Source: an uncultured Lachnospiraceae bacterium
GTDB lineage: Bacteria; Bacillota; Clostridia; Lachnospirales; Lachnospiraceae
Reading direction: 5' to 3'
Length of the DNA: 64,000 bases
Assembly (NCBI GenBank): GCA_910587635.1
Contig: CAJUNB010000014.1
Coordinates: 1 to 64,000 of the forward strand
This document shows, piece after piece, positions 16,701 through 25,379 of this stretch. The translations under genes were made by a program, and so were the position numbers. The notes beneath the pieces were generated by a model, which saw only the letters and a list, made by a program, of their open reading frames with translations, did not search any database and was not told the origin of the DNA. Numbering within the stretch: position 1 is the first letter of the stretch; each line of letters opens with the position of its first letter.

Positions 16701-17681
16701 ATGTTAAAGAAATATGTTCCGAAACCGGGGCGAAGGGAGTATGTCACCTTTTTGCTGCTGATATTGGAAATTATATTGTTTGGTATATTCGCACCAGGCT
16801 TTCTGACAGTGGACAATCTGATTCGCGTCATTCAGAACAATGCGGAAATCGCAATGGTGAGTATCGGTATGACGATCGTTATGCTCCTTGGAGGAATCGA
16901 CTTGTCTGTCGGTTCTGTTATGGGTGTGATTGCGATTGTCATTGGCTATATGCTGCAGGGAGAGGTCAATATTTTTCTGATTCTTCTCGTGGCGATTGTC
17001 ATCGGCATCGGGGTTGGATTTATCAATGGATTTTTGGTAGCTCAGTTCAATATACCGGATATGATTGTGACGATTGCCACAATGAATATATGGAAGGCAA
17101 TGATTTTTGCTCTTCTCGGCGGGAAATGGCTGACCGGACTAAATCCAAGCTATGCGCCGATCACAAGGGCGAGAGTGCTGGGGATTCCGGTATTACTGAT
17201 TTTAATTATTGCAGTCTATGCGCTGTTCTATTACTTCCTGATGTACAGAAGATTTGGGCGGTATATTTATGCGACGGGCTGTAATCCCCAGTCCGCAAAT
17301 TTGAGCGGCATCAATATTAAGAGAATCAAGTTGGTTTCTTATTGTATTTCCGGCGGAATCGCGGCCATTGCGGCTATGCTCTATATTGCGAGAATGGGGA
17401 GTGTGGAAATGACTATCGGATCGGATCTGCCCATTGCATGTATCGCGGCGGTGACGATTGGCGGGACCGGCGCAAAAGGAAACGGTAAGAGGGGAAGCGT
17501 CATCGGTACGCTGGCCGGCGTTATGTTTATCGCTTTTTTGAAAAACGGTATTGTTATTTTCGGTATCCCTTCTCTGCTGGAAAACTGCTTTATCGGTCTG
17601 TTGATCGTATTATCCGTTTTGTTTGATGCATTAACTGCAGGCAGAAAGTTCGGAAAGAGCAGTAAGGAGGTGGCAGCATGA
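16701..17681 (+). CDS. Sugar-type ABC importer permease 1 (RbsC class)
   Basis: ATG 16701 follows GGAGG (16690-16694); an upstream in-frame start at 16662 would overlap the peptidase gene. The product has 326 residues with 8-10 hydrophobic segments. It carries the family motif 'GIDLSVGSVMGV' (near 80) and 'TIGGTGAKGNGKRGSVIGTL' near the C-terminus. It forms the membrane channel with the next permease, whose start overlaps its stop codon (ATGA). Confidence 0.9.
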   Translation: MLKKYVPKPGRREYVTFLLLILEIILFGIFAPGFLTVDNLIRVIQNNAEIAMVSIGMTIVMLLGGIDLSVGSVMGVIAIVIGYMLQGEVNIFLILLVAIVIGIGVGFINGFLVAQFNIPDMIVTIATMNIWKAMIFALLGGKWLTGLNPSYAPITRARVLGIPVLLILIIAVYALFYYFLMYRRFGRYIYATGCNPQSANLSGINIKRIKLVSYCISGGIAAIAAMLYIARMGSVEMTIGSDLPIACIAAVTIGGTGAKGNGKRGSVIGTLAGVMFIAFLKNGIVIFGIPSLLENCFIGLLIVLSVLFDALTAGRKFGKSSKEVAA

Positions 17682-18655
17682 GAAAAATAGCATTTTCCAT
17701 AGCAAAGAGCAGGACAAAATTTCTGCTGCTGCTGTTTGTCATCGAGATGGTCATACTGTCTCTGATCAGCCCTTACTTTTTCAGCCTGAGTAATCTGATG
17801 CAGGTGACACAGTTTGGCGCTGCGCTGACTCTGCTTTCTCTGGGAGAATCTCTTGTAATGATTGCCGGACGTGATGGAATCGATATTTCCATAGGTTCCA
17901 TAATGAGTCTTTCCGGTGTCATATTTGGACTTGCTGTTATCAATGGATGCAGTATTTTGGCAGCAACGATTCTGACGCTGCTTACAGGCGTTGTACTGGG
18001 AAGTATCAATGGCTTTCTCGTCGCTGTGGCAAAAGTACCGGCGCTGATTGCGACACTGGGAACTCAGTATATTTATGGTTCACTGGCACTTTATCTGACC
18101 GGTGGGATTCCCATCAGCGGATTTCCGGAGAGCTTCGAGTTTCTTTCCCTGGAGAGTACCTTTGGGATTCCGAATCAGATTTTATTTGTCGTCATTCCTG
18201 TGACGATATTTGTATTGATTCTTGTCTATAAGATGAAATTCGGCCGCCGGGTATATCTGATGGGAACGAACCCGGAGGCTGCAAAGTATACGGGTATCAA
18301 AGAACGCTCCGTACGGATGTGGGTCTATATCCTGGCAGGTGTTTTGGCAGCAATCAGCGCGATTATCAATAATTCCTGGCTGATGACGGCCAGAGCGGAT
18401 GCTGGCACCGGGATGGAGATGCAGGCGATTACCGTAGCGGTGCTGGGCGGTATCGGTGTGGCAGGCGGTGTAGGCCATCTGGGCGGTGTGCTTATTGGCG
18501 TTATCATCATTACGATGATGAATTCCGGGCTTCAGATTGCGAACATCAATTCGATCTGGCAGCTGGCAACCCTTGGATTTATTCTGATTATCGCAATTAT
18601 TCTGAACCATCTGATGAGTGGATTCGTAGCGAGGGTGGAGAAAAGCAGAGAATAA
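17678..18655 (+). CDS. Sugar-type ABC importer permease 2 (RbsC class)
   Basis: ATG 17678 overlaps the stop of permease 1, indicating translational coupling. It has 325 residues with multiple membrane segments, 'GRDGIDISIGSIMSLSG' (near 66) and 'VLGGIGVAGGVGHLGGVLIG' late in the sequence. It pairs with permease 1 as a heterodimer, as in LsrC/LsrD. Confidence 0.9.
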   Translation: MRKIAFSIAKSRTKFLLLLFVIEMVILSLISPYFFSLSNLMQVTQFGAALTLLSLGESLVMIAGRDGIDISIGSIMSLSGVIFGLAVINGCSILAATILTLLTGVVLGSINGFLVAVAKVPALIATLGTQYIYGSLALYLTGGIPISGFPESFEFLSLESTFGIPNQILFVVIPVTIFVLILVYKMKFGRRVYLMGTNPEAAKYTGIKERSVRMWVYILAGVLAAISAIINNSWLMTARADAGTGMEMQAITVAVLGGIGVAGGVGHLGGVLIGVIIITMMNSGLQIANINSIWQLATLGFILIIAIILNHLMSGFVARVEKSRE

Positions 18656-18693
18656 AAAAATTTTAAAATATGAATAGAATAGGAGAGTATAAA

Positions 18694-19437
18694 ATGAGTA
18701 AAAAAGTATTATTGGCAGGGGAATCCTGGATGAGTTACACAACACATGTGAAAGGTTTTGACAGCTTCTACACTTCTGTCTATGAAACGGGAGAGAAGTG
18801 GCTGGTAGCAGCCCTGGAAAAAGGAGGATATGAAGTGACATTCCTGCCCAATCATCTGGCGCCGGAACAATTCCCCTTCACAGTAGAAGAGCTGAAAGCA
18901 TATGACTGTGTTATTCTTTCTGATATTGGAGCAAATACATTGCTTCTTCCTGTGCCTACATTTACAAAGAGTGTAAAAATGCCCAATCGTGCCAAAGTAA
19001 TCAGAGACTATGTGCTGGACGGGGGCGCTCTTATCATGGTAGGCGGATACCTGACGTTCTCCGGTGTGGACGCAAAGGGGAAATGGCATGACACAGCAGT
19101 GCAGGAAGTGCTGCCGGTAGAAGTGCTGACCGTGGATGACAGGATGGAGCACTGTGAAGGAGTCAGACCGGTGACGGTAAAGACGCATGAGGCACTGGCC
19201 GGTGTTACAGGGGAGTGGCCGGAAGTTCTTGGCTATAACAAGACGATTGCGAAGCCGGAAGCAGATGTGGTGGCAACAGTGGAAGGAGATCCGTTCATTG
19301 CTTTTGGCACATATGGAAAAGGAAAGAGTGCCGTATTTACGACAGACTGTGCACCACACTGGGCTCCGCCGGAATTTTGTGAGTGGGAATGCTACGATAA
19401 CATCTGGAATGGCATCGTTGACTGGCTTGTAAAATGA
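18694..19437 (+). CDS. GATase1-like protein (DUF1355 type)
   Basis: Start ATG 18694 follows AGGAGAG; the ATG at 18670 would place that site inside the gene. The 247-residue product matches, from memory, a family of class I glutamine-amidotransferase-like proteins of unknown role: 'VLLAGESWMSYTTHVKGFDS', 'DCVILSDIGANTLLLP', 'GGALIMVGGYLTFSG', 'LGYN', and a late 'DCAPHWAPPEF'. No nucleophilic Cys in a GxCxG elbow is visible, so it probably does not hydrolyse glutamine. In this operon it may bind or modify the imported compound. It overlaps the next gene by ATGA. Confidence 0.7.
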   Translation: MSKKVLLAGESWMSYTTHVKGFDSFYTSVYETGEKWLVAALEKGGYEVTFLPNHLAPEQFPFTVEELKAYDCVILSDIGANTLLLPVPTFTKSVKMPNRAKVIRDYVLDGGALIMVGGYLTFSGVDAKGKWHDTAVQEVLPVEVLTVDDRMEHCEGVRPVTVKTHEALAGVTGEWPEVLGYNKTIAKPEADVVATVEGDPFIAFGTYGKGKSAVFTTDCAPHWAPPEFCEWECYDNIWNGIVDWLVK

Positions 19438-20573
19438 GCAGAATAGAATATGATGAAGAGGCTTTCCTGAAAGAATTGCTTGGCATTCCCAGTGTGAACG
19501 GAGCAGATTCCGAGCGGAATATTGCAGTATTTATACGGGACTATCTTGTCAGCTGTGGTCTTGCCGCATCGCTGCAGGAAATAGACAGCAGACATGCCAA
19601 TGTTGTAGCTGTGTTGGAAGGAGAGACTCAGGAAACAGTAGTCTGGAACGGACATCTGGATACCGTACCTTACGGGAAAAGGGAAGAATGGGATACAGAT
19701 CCTTCGGCTCCGGTGAAAAAGGACGGCCGTTATTATGCCCGAGGGGCAAGTGATATGAAAGCCGGCCTCGCCGGCCTCGTATGGACCTTGGGCAATATGA
19801 AAAGGCAGGGACATGTTCCCCGCCAGACTATTTATTTCTGCGCCACCTGTGATGAGGAGATGGGAGGACTTGGTGCCCGCTATTTGCTGACAAGTAAATT
19901 TTTGGAGCGGCGTCCTTCTCTGCTTTTGATCGGTGAGCCAACAGGATGTATGCCGGGAATTGTGCAAAAGGGATGTATCTGGTTGAAGTTTATACTGCAT
20001 GGACGGACGAGCCATGGGGCATATCCGCAAAATGGGGTAAACGCGCTGGAATATGGTATAGACATATTCCAGAGGCTAAAGGAGAGGATACAAAAATATA
20101 CTAATGATATATTGGGTCATTCCACAGCTCAAATATCGATGGCAAAAGGCGGTATTGCACCAAATATGACACCTGATGAGGCAGAGTTTGTAGTAGATAT
20201 CCGTACTGTTCCCGGATTGACAATAGAAATGATCCTGGAATGGTGTGGAGAGTTGATAGAAACGTGCCAGAAGAAGACAGAAGGAATACTCCGGGTTAAA
20301 ATGCGGGTGGAAAACAGCAGAAGAGTCGTTGCGATTGAAGAAGACAATGAATGGCTGCACAGATTGGAAGCGGAATTGCAACAGGAAGGAATAGAGCCAA
20401 AAAGAACAGGCATTCATTTCTTTACGGATGCCTCTGTCCTGACAGAGGATATGCCACAGCTTCCGGTACTTTTATTTGGACCCGGAGAAGCTTCCATGGC
20501 TCACAGGCCCAATGAGTATGTAGAACTGAAGAAATATTTTACCTTTATTTCAATACTGAATAAATTATTTTAA
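19434..20573 (+). CDS. M20-family metallopeptidase/deacylase (ArgE/DapE class), copy 2
   Basis: ATG 19434 overlaps the stop of the preceding gene. The product (379 residues) shows H74-x-D76 ('NGHLDTVP'), D107 ('RGASDMKAG'), E141-E142 ('CDEEMGG') and the dimerisation lid ('GRTSHGAYPQNGVNALEYG'), which is closer to ArgE/CPG2 than copy 1. Two different M20 enzymes in one importer operon suggest stepwise breakdown of a conjugate containing two amide bonds or two amino acids. That is inference. It is the last gene of the operon; the stop is followed by the leader of the LacI gene with no terminator between. Confidence 0.85.
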   Translation: MSRIEYDEEAFLKELLGIPSVNGADSERNIAVFIRDYLVSCGLAASLQEIDSRHANVVAVLEGETQETVVWNGHLDTVPYGKREEWDTDPSAPVKKDGRYYARGASDMKAGLAGLVWTLGNMKRQGHVPRQTIYFCATCDEEMGGLGARYLLTSKFLERRPSLLLIGEPTGCMPGIVQKGCIWLKFILHGRTSHGAYPQNGVNALEYGIDIFQRLKERIQKYTNDILGHSTAQISMAKGGIAPNMTPDEAEFVVDIRTVPGLTIEMILEWCGELIETCQKKTEGILRVKMRVENSRRVVAIEEDNEWLHRLEAELQQEGIEPKRTGIHFFTDASVLTEDMPQLPVLLFGPGEASMAHRPNEYVELKKYFTFISILNKLF

Positions 20574-20594
20574 CCCAAACAGAGAAAATTGAAG

Positions 20595-20883
20595 TATAAT
20601 GTATCATGTCAGGAGAAAATCAAGCGCGAGTGAAGCGAGCATTTGATTTTACCTGACATGAAAACGACAAAATCAAGGAGCTGCGGAAGCAGCGGCGGAT
20701 GTGCGAAGCGCAGCCGGATTTTGGAGTGAGATGAGAAGAGGAGAAAATCAAGCGCGAGCGAAGCGAGCATTTGATTTTACCTGACATGAAAACGACAAAA
20801 TCAAGGAGCTGCGGAAGCAGCGGCGGATGTGCGAAGCGCAGCCGGATTTTGGAGTGAATGAAGAAATAAGAGAGGTCTGCGTC
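20595..20883 (+). promoter_or_regulatory. Leader of the LacI gene: -10 box, large hairpin and 128-bp tandem repeat
   Basis: TATAAT (20595-20600) lacks a clear -35. Five bases later, CATGTCAGG (20605-20613) pairs with CCTGACATG (20652-20660), and GAAAATCAA pairs with TTGATTTT inside, giving a stem of about 18 bp. A 119-nt module occurs twice (20611-20729 and 20739-20857, period 128) with almost no differences. It contains AAAATC.../...GATTTT arms around GCTGC-GGAA-GCAGC and TGCG-AA-GCGCA hairpins. The second copy lacks the CATGTCAGG arm. AGAGAGG (20869-20875) then serves the TTG start at 20884. Confidence 0.7.
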
Positions 20884-21933
20884 TTGCGTACAACGATCAA
20901 AGATATTGCAAATTATACAGGATTCTCAGTTACGACAATTTCTCTTGTATTGAATAATAAAGCAAATAAAATTCCACAGAGCACAAAAGATACTATTATG
21001 GAAGCGGTGGAAAAACTGAATTATCATCCCAATCAGGTAGCGGTAGGATTGTTAAAAAAACGAACCCAGACAATAGGGCTGATTATTTCGGACGTGAGTA
21101 ATGTATTCTTTGCCACATTGGCAAAGGGAGTGGAAGATGCCTGCCGCAGACAGGGATGGAATTTGATCTTGTGTAATACGAATGACAAGCATGAGAGGGA
21201 TCTGGCCTGTATACAAGTGCTGGCAGACAAAGGTGTGGACGGTATTGTTTTTTGTATGGCCAGAGACAGTGACCGGGAAAAGGTGCAGGAGAGCATGGAC
21301 CTGATGGACAAGCTGAAGATGCCTTTTGTCATGGTGGACAGGTATCTGGAAGGTGCGGACTGCAGTTCTGTGATTGTCAATCATATACAGGGAGGATATG
21401 CAGCAACGAAGCATCTGTTGGAACGGGGCCATCGTAAGATCGGGTGCGTGACAGGTCCTTCTAAGCTGGAGGATTCACAGAGACGTCTGGCAGGTTATCA
21501 AAAAGCGCTTATGGAGTACAGAATTCCTTATCGGGAAGAACTTGTCTATGAAGGGAATTATGATCGGGAAAGCGGTGCACGGGCGGCGGCATATTTTCTC
21601 AACGATTGCTCAGAAGTAAGTGCGATATTTGCCTTTAATGATATGTCAGCCTATGGTGTTTATGCGAGACTGAAAAAAGAAGGTTATCGGGTGCCCAAGG
21701 ACATTTCTTTGCTGGGTTACGATGATATTTTCTTTTCTGAAATATTGGATGTGCCTCTCACTACCGTGAAACAGCCGGTGTATGATATGGGTGTAGAAGG
21801 GGTAAGACTGCTGCTGGAAGAGATAGAGAGTGAAAAGCGGTCTAAAAAATGCGTTACCTTTCAGCCGGAATTGATTGTTCGTGAAAGTGTAAGGGAATGG
21901 AAAGATAATTCTGAAAAAGAATTTGTAGTATAG
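20884..21933 (+). CDS. LacI/GalR-family transcriptional regulator
   Basis: TTG 20884 is placed eight bases after AGAGAGG. The longer frame from 20827 would translate the tandem repeat and is unlikely. The product has 349 residues. Residues 1-60 are the LacI helix-turn-helix and hinge ('TTIKDIANYTGFSVTTISLV', 'KLNYHPNQVA'). Residues 62-340 are the sugar-binding core with 'IGLIISDVSNVFFATLAKGV', 'DGIVFC', 'FAFNDMSAYGVYARL' and 'ISLLGYDDIFFSEILDVPLT'. It probably represses importer operon 1 upstream and responds to its ligand. It ends at a strong bidirectional terminator. Confidence 0.85.
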   Translation: MRTTIKDIANYTGFSVTTISLVLNNKANKIPQSTKDTIMEAVEKLNYHPNQVAVGLLKKRTQTIGLIISDVSNVFFATLAKGVEDACRRQGWNLILCNTNDKHERDLACIQVLADKGVDGIVFCMARDSDREKVQESMDLMDKLKMPFVMVDRYLEGADCSSVIVNHIQGGYAATKHLLERGHRKIGCVTGPSKLEDSQRRLAGYQKALMEYRIPYREELVYEGNYDRESGARAAAYFLNDCSEVSAIFAFNDMSAYGVYARLKKEGYRVPKDISLLGYDDIFFSEILDVPLTTVKQPVYDMGVEGVRLLLEEIESEKRSKKCVTFQPELIVRESVREWKDNSEKEFVV

Positions 21934-21955
21934 ATCAAATAACAAATGGGAAAAC

Positions 21956-21989
21956 AAAGCCTCGGATTGACTGATCGATCCGGGGCTTT
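21956..21989. terminator. Bidirectional terminator
   Basis: AAAGCCTCGGAT (21956-21967) and ATCCGGGGCTTT (21978-21989) form a stem with A's and T's on either side. It serves the LacI gene and the minus-strand remnants. Confidence 0.8.
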
Positions 21990-22014
21990 ATTCATTTGGC
22001 AATCAGTCCGGTGT

Positions 22015-22345
22015 TTAAATATGATTGCTTCTGTACTGATTTGGCGTAACCCCAACTTCTTTTTTAAATAGTGTACAGAAATATTTTGGATCTGGATAAC
22101 CGATCTGTCGGCAAATCAGATTGATCCGTTGGTCTGTGTTTTTCAGCAGTAGTTTGGCTTTTTCTATACGCAGAGCGGTAAGATAGTTGACAAATGCAGT
22201 CTCAGTCTCTTTCATAAAGAGTTTGCTTAAATATTGAGGCGTTATTTTTAGCTTTTTAGCCACAGAATTCAGGGACAGAGGTTCTGCATAATGTTTGCTG
22301 ATCTCCCGGATTGCCTGTGTGACAATTTTGGAATATCCGGCAGCA
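22015..22345 (-). pseudogene. YesN-type response regulator, only the AraC DNA-binding end left
   Basis: The minus strand encodes 'IVTQAIREISKHYAEPLSLN' then 'VAKKLKITPQYLSKLFMKET', 'LRIEKAKLLLKN' and 'IGYPDPKYFCTLFKKEVGVT', ending 'PNQYRSNHI'. This is a complete AraC-type two-helix-turn-helix domain. The receiver and middle domains are absent: the sequence joins, out of frame, to the sensor kinase remnant near 22345. The lost part must include the kinase's ATPase domain and the regulator's first 400 or so residues. Confidence 0.75.
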
Positions 22346-23600
22346 GTTTATGAATATTGAACTCAAGAACATTTTCCGGCGCCGATACAAAATACGAGAA
22401 TGAATTGTGAAAACGAATTTTCTGAAGTTCCAGATATTGAATGAGCCAGTCGATTTCATCTCTGACAGAGACTACCTGATTCATATTATATACCGTATAT
22501 CTCAAAATATAGGACAACCGATTGAGTTGCTCACTCACATCTATGCAGTTTTCCCGTATGGCAGTCCAGTTAATCGAATCAATGGTATTGAAAAGAAAGT
22601 GGGGATTGATCTGCAGTTCCATCGATTTCAATTCCGCCTCGTAGGCTGCCTTTGTAATTTCCAGAATATGATCGTTCTGCTGTTTGTTTTCAGTCAGAAG
22701 ATTTCGAATCAAGGACAGCATCCGATTGATGGATTTTTCTATAATTTTCATTTCATTATGGCAATTGGTGTCAATGGAAATATCAAGATGGTGTTCATTG
22801 ACCTGGTGGATTTTTTCTGACATATGTTCCAAAGAAAGTACAAAGTTTCTGCAAAGTAAAAAAGCGCAGAATAATTAGAGCAAAAGAATGCAGAAAATGA
22901 TGACTATGATCTGAATCCATAATTTCTGCAAATCGTGGTGCAGCAGATTATAATTGACAATATTGACTAGCTTTAAATCAAAATATTCGGTATCTCGTAT
23001 AGAGAGAAGATAGTTGTCATACTGCACACTGTTCTTCTCGGAAAGAGAATGAAAGTCAATGTCCTGATAGGTGGGAATATCAGCGACAGAATAGCCTGTG
23101 GGTGAATTTTTAGAGCAGATCAGTTGCCCATTGCTATCCACCAGAAGCTTGTCAGCATAAGGGTAGGTGTGAGAAGTTGGATTGTTGATCTACATAGTGA
23201 CCGTATGGACAGAAATAGCAGAAGAGGCCTGCGCCTGATGTGCCAGAAGATCTTTCTGTGTGTGGAAAAGACGGATAATACTGGCGGTATTTTCCCGTTT
23301 TTCTGTATATAAATAAGAATTTCCATCGGGACTTACGATACCTACCGCCCTGATTTCAGGAGGGGGCAATATAGCGGTGCGAATGACAGTTGTCAGACTA
23401 TCGGAGAGGCGTTTGTATTGGACGGAATCTTCCGGGTGGTCATCCATCTGCGTAACGACATTGATGCAGGCGTCATCGGAAGAGATGTGAATCAGAATCT
23501 GACGATAGTCACTCAGGGTATTGTCCAAAATATCTGTAGTCAGGATCAGATTGTCCTCCAGCATGGCGGAATCTTTTACCTGCAGCCTTTTACTGGTAGC
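22340..23600 (-). pseudogene. YesM-type sensor histidine kinase, two stop codons, both ends lost
   Basis: One minus-strand frame runs from about 23600 to 22345, interrupted only by TAG at 23192-23190 and TAA at 22877-22875. It gives an extracellular sensor part ('KDSAMLEDNLILTTDILDNT', 'AVGIVSPDGNSYLY', 'VDSNGQLICSKNSPTGYS'), a membrane segment ('LWIQIIVIIFCILLL') and a HAMP-like linker. The His-kinase dimerisation motif 'MELQINPHFLFNTIDSINW' follows, then 'NIHKLL', where the deletion begins. The first membrane segment is missing; at about 23600 opposite-strand lipoprotein sequence begins. Confidence 0.75.
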
Positions 23601-23757
23601 AAGTCTGACCGTTGCTTTGCTGGCAGGATGCGGAAATATGGCAAAGACGGTAACAGAGAAAGAAGGAGTATCGGCAGATACAACAGTAGAGGGACAGGGG
23701 ACTACGGGAGAGCAGACTACGATTCTCTGGATTCCGACGGTGCAAAAGAAGCATTGA
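23563..23757 (+). pseudogene. Lipoprotein (solute-binding protein) N-terminal fragment
   Basis: The frame reads 'LLLVASLTVALLAGCGN' (signal peptide with lipobox LAGC) and a short Thr/Glu-rich linker, then ends 'ILWIPTVQKKH' at 23755-23757 without any binding-protein body. A typical start, basic residues and ribosome binding site are absent. It is the head of an importer lipoprotein cut off after about 50 mature residues. Confidence 0.55.
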
Positions 23758-23761
23758 AACA

Positions 23762-23998
23762 CTGGGAAGTATATGAGACGGAGATGAATATATGTTTGGG
23801 CCGGATATACTTGTAGCACCAGTGGTGGAAAAAGGAGCGGTTACAAGACGGGTATATCTGCCTGAAGGAGCGGAATGGACGGATGCCCATACAAAGGAAA
23901 TACTGACAGGTGGACAGTGGATTGAAAGTGAGGCGCCTCTGGAAAAAATTCCGGTATTCTATAAAGACGGTAAAGACTTACATCTTTTTGAATCTTAA
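23762..23998 (+). pseudogene. GH31 glycoside hydrolase, C-terminal fragment
   Basis: The frame 'YMFGPDILVAPVVEKGAVTR', 'RVYLPEGAEWTDAHTKEILT', 'GGQWIESEAPLEKIPVFYKD' is the beta-sandwich segment that follows the catalytic barrel in GH31 alpha-glucosidases/alpha-xylosidases. The catalytic domain is missing; the joint to the lipoprotein fragment is near 23760. It shows that this place once held a glycan-use locus (importer, GH31 and a YesMN two-component system). Confidence 0.75.
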
Positions 23999-24017
23999 TG
24001 ACGACATCTGAAATGTT

Positions 24018-24039
24018 GCGGCCCGTATTACCGGGCCGC
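24018..24039. terminator. Hairpin after the GH31 fragment
   Basis: GCGGCCCG (24018-24025) and CGGGCCGC (24032-24039), followed by an AT-rich but not T-pure stretch. Confidence 0.6.
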
Positions 24040-24073
24040 GCATAATTCTTATATTCTTTTTCTACAATGTATC

Positions 24074-24115
24074 AACTATTTTTCATAAAAAATTCGTCAA
24101 TATCTAAAAATAGTT
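24074..24115. promoter_or_regulatory. Perfect 10-bp inverted repeat upstream of operon 2
   Basis: AACTATTTTT (24074-24083) and AAAAATAGTT (24106-24115), 22 bp apart, 90-130 bp before the binding-protein gene. This could be an operator for the AraC-type regulator encoded downstream (31510) or a hairpin in the leader. Confidence 0.4.
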
Positions 24116-24142
24116 AAAGTGAATATAAAAATCGTTTATTTA

Positions 24143-24170
24143 TATTGCACATAATATTCTATATACTAAA
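24143..24170 (+). promoter_or_regulatory. Possible promoter of importer operon 2
   Basis: TTGCAC, a spacer of about 16 bp, then TAAACT, roughly 35 bp before the start at 24205. The -10 match is poor and I am not certain of it; the region 24041-24204 is otherwise AT-rich and gene-free. Confidence 0.3.
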
Positions 24171-24204
24171 CTCATGCAAAAGAAATCTTTAAGGAGGGTA
24201 AAAA

Positions 24205-25272
24205 ATGAGAAAAAGATTGGGGATTTTCCTCGCAGTAGTAATGGCATCGAGTCTTCTGTTCGGATGTGGTTCGGCATCAAACGAGACAGAGAATGCAGCG
24301 CCCGCTGAACAGCCGGAGGCGCAGGAAGAAGAGGCAGCAGCTCCCGCGGAAGAAGAGGCAGAATCTGCTCAGGAGACAGAGACTCCCACAGCGGCTTCCG
24401 ATTTGAAGATTGGCTTTTCCGAGTTGGATATTGACGGTGCTTGGCGTATCTGCCAGACAGAATCCATGCAGGAGCAGGCGGATGAAAGAGGTTATGAGTA
24501 TGTTATGACCAATGCAGAGTATGATACAGAGAAACAGGTAGCGGATGTGGAAGACCTGATTGCTCAGGGATGCAACTTCCTGTTTATTGCACCAATTGAT
24601 ATGGATGCTATTGTACCCGCTCTGGACGCTGCAAAAGCAGCTAACGTACCGGTTATTCTTCTTGACAGAGAAGCAACAGGTACCTGGGGAGAAGACTGGC
24701 TGACAACGATCATTGCAGACTATGTTCTTCAGGGAGAAATGTGTGGTCAGTGGATTGTCGACAACACAGATGCAAGTCAGGATGTAAAGATCGTTGAGAT
24801 CACTGGTGTAGAAGGCGGTTCCGATGTAAGAGACCGTGCGCAGGGTCTGAGAAATATCGTAGAAAAGACAGACAACGTTGAAATCGTTGCTTCTCAGTCC
24901 GGCGAATGGTCCAGAACGACGGCACAGGAAGTTATGGAAAATATCATTCAATCCACAGGTGGAGAATTTGATGTGGTGTACTGCCACAACGATGAAATGG
25001 CACTTGGCGTAGTTCTTGCCCTGAAGGCGGCAGGCATCAAACCCGGTGAAGATGTAAAGATTGTTGCTATTGACGGTCAGGCAGAAGCAATCGAAGGAAT
25101 CATTGCAGGTGAGATTAACTGTATCGCAACATGCAGCCCGAGATTTGGCCCGGCAGCTTTCGATGCTCTTGAGAAATATCAGGCAGGAGAAGAATTACCG
25201 GAAAAGATTATCAATACAGAGACTCTGATCACAGCTGAGAATGCAGAAGAGCAGCTGGAGTACGGATTCTAG
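24205..25272 (+). CDS. ytfQ: Galactofuranose-type ABC importer, substrate-binding lipoprotein (YtfQ-like)
   Basis: ATG 24205 follows TAAGGAGGG. It has a lipobox FGCG region with Cys at 21 and a Glu/Ala-rich linker to about 65. The body matches YtfQ of enterobacteria closely in pattern: 'IGFSELDIDGAWRICQTESM', 'QVADVEDLIAQGCNFLFIAP', 'PVILLDRE', 'SQSGEWSRTTAQEVMENIIQ', 'CHNDEMALGVVLALKAAGIK' and 'PAAFDALEKYQAGEELPEKI'. YtfQ binds galactofuranose; the substrate here could be another furanose or deoxysugar. A terminator-like hairpin follows, as in operon 1. Confidence 0.85.
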   Translation: MRKRLGIFLAVVMASSLLFGCGSASNETENAAPAEQPEAQEEEAAAPAEEEAESAQETETPTAASDLKIGFSELDIDGAWRICQTESMQEQADERGYEYVMTNAEYDTEKQVADVEDLIAQGCNFLFIAPIDMDAIVPALDAAKAANVPVILLDREATGTWGEDWLTTIIADYVLQGEMCGQWIVDNTDASQDVKIVEITGVEGGSDVRDRAQGLRNIVEKTDNVEIVASQSGEWSRTTAQEVMENIIQSTGGEFDVVYCHNDEMALGVVLALKAAGIKPGEDVKIVAIDGQAEAIEGIIAGEINCIATCSPRFGPAAFDALEKYQAGEELPEKIINTETLITAENAEEQLEYGF

Positions 25273-25292
25273 TGCAATCTGAATTGAACAGG

Positions 25293-25326
25293 AAGCCACG
25301 CCATGTATGTTTGGCGTGGCTTTTTC
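25293..25326 (+). terminator. Intra-operon terminator/attenuator after YtfQ-like gene
   Basis: AAGCCACGCCA (25293-25303) and TGGCGTGGCTT (25312-25322) followed by TTTC. Lies between the binding-protein and ATPase genes. Confidence 0.75.
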
Positions 25327-25379
25327 AAAAAAAGGACGACAGAAAAATACTTTAATGTAAAAAGATTGGTGGATGACAA

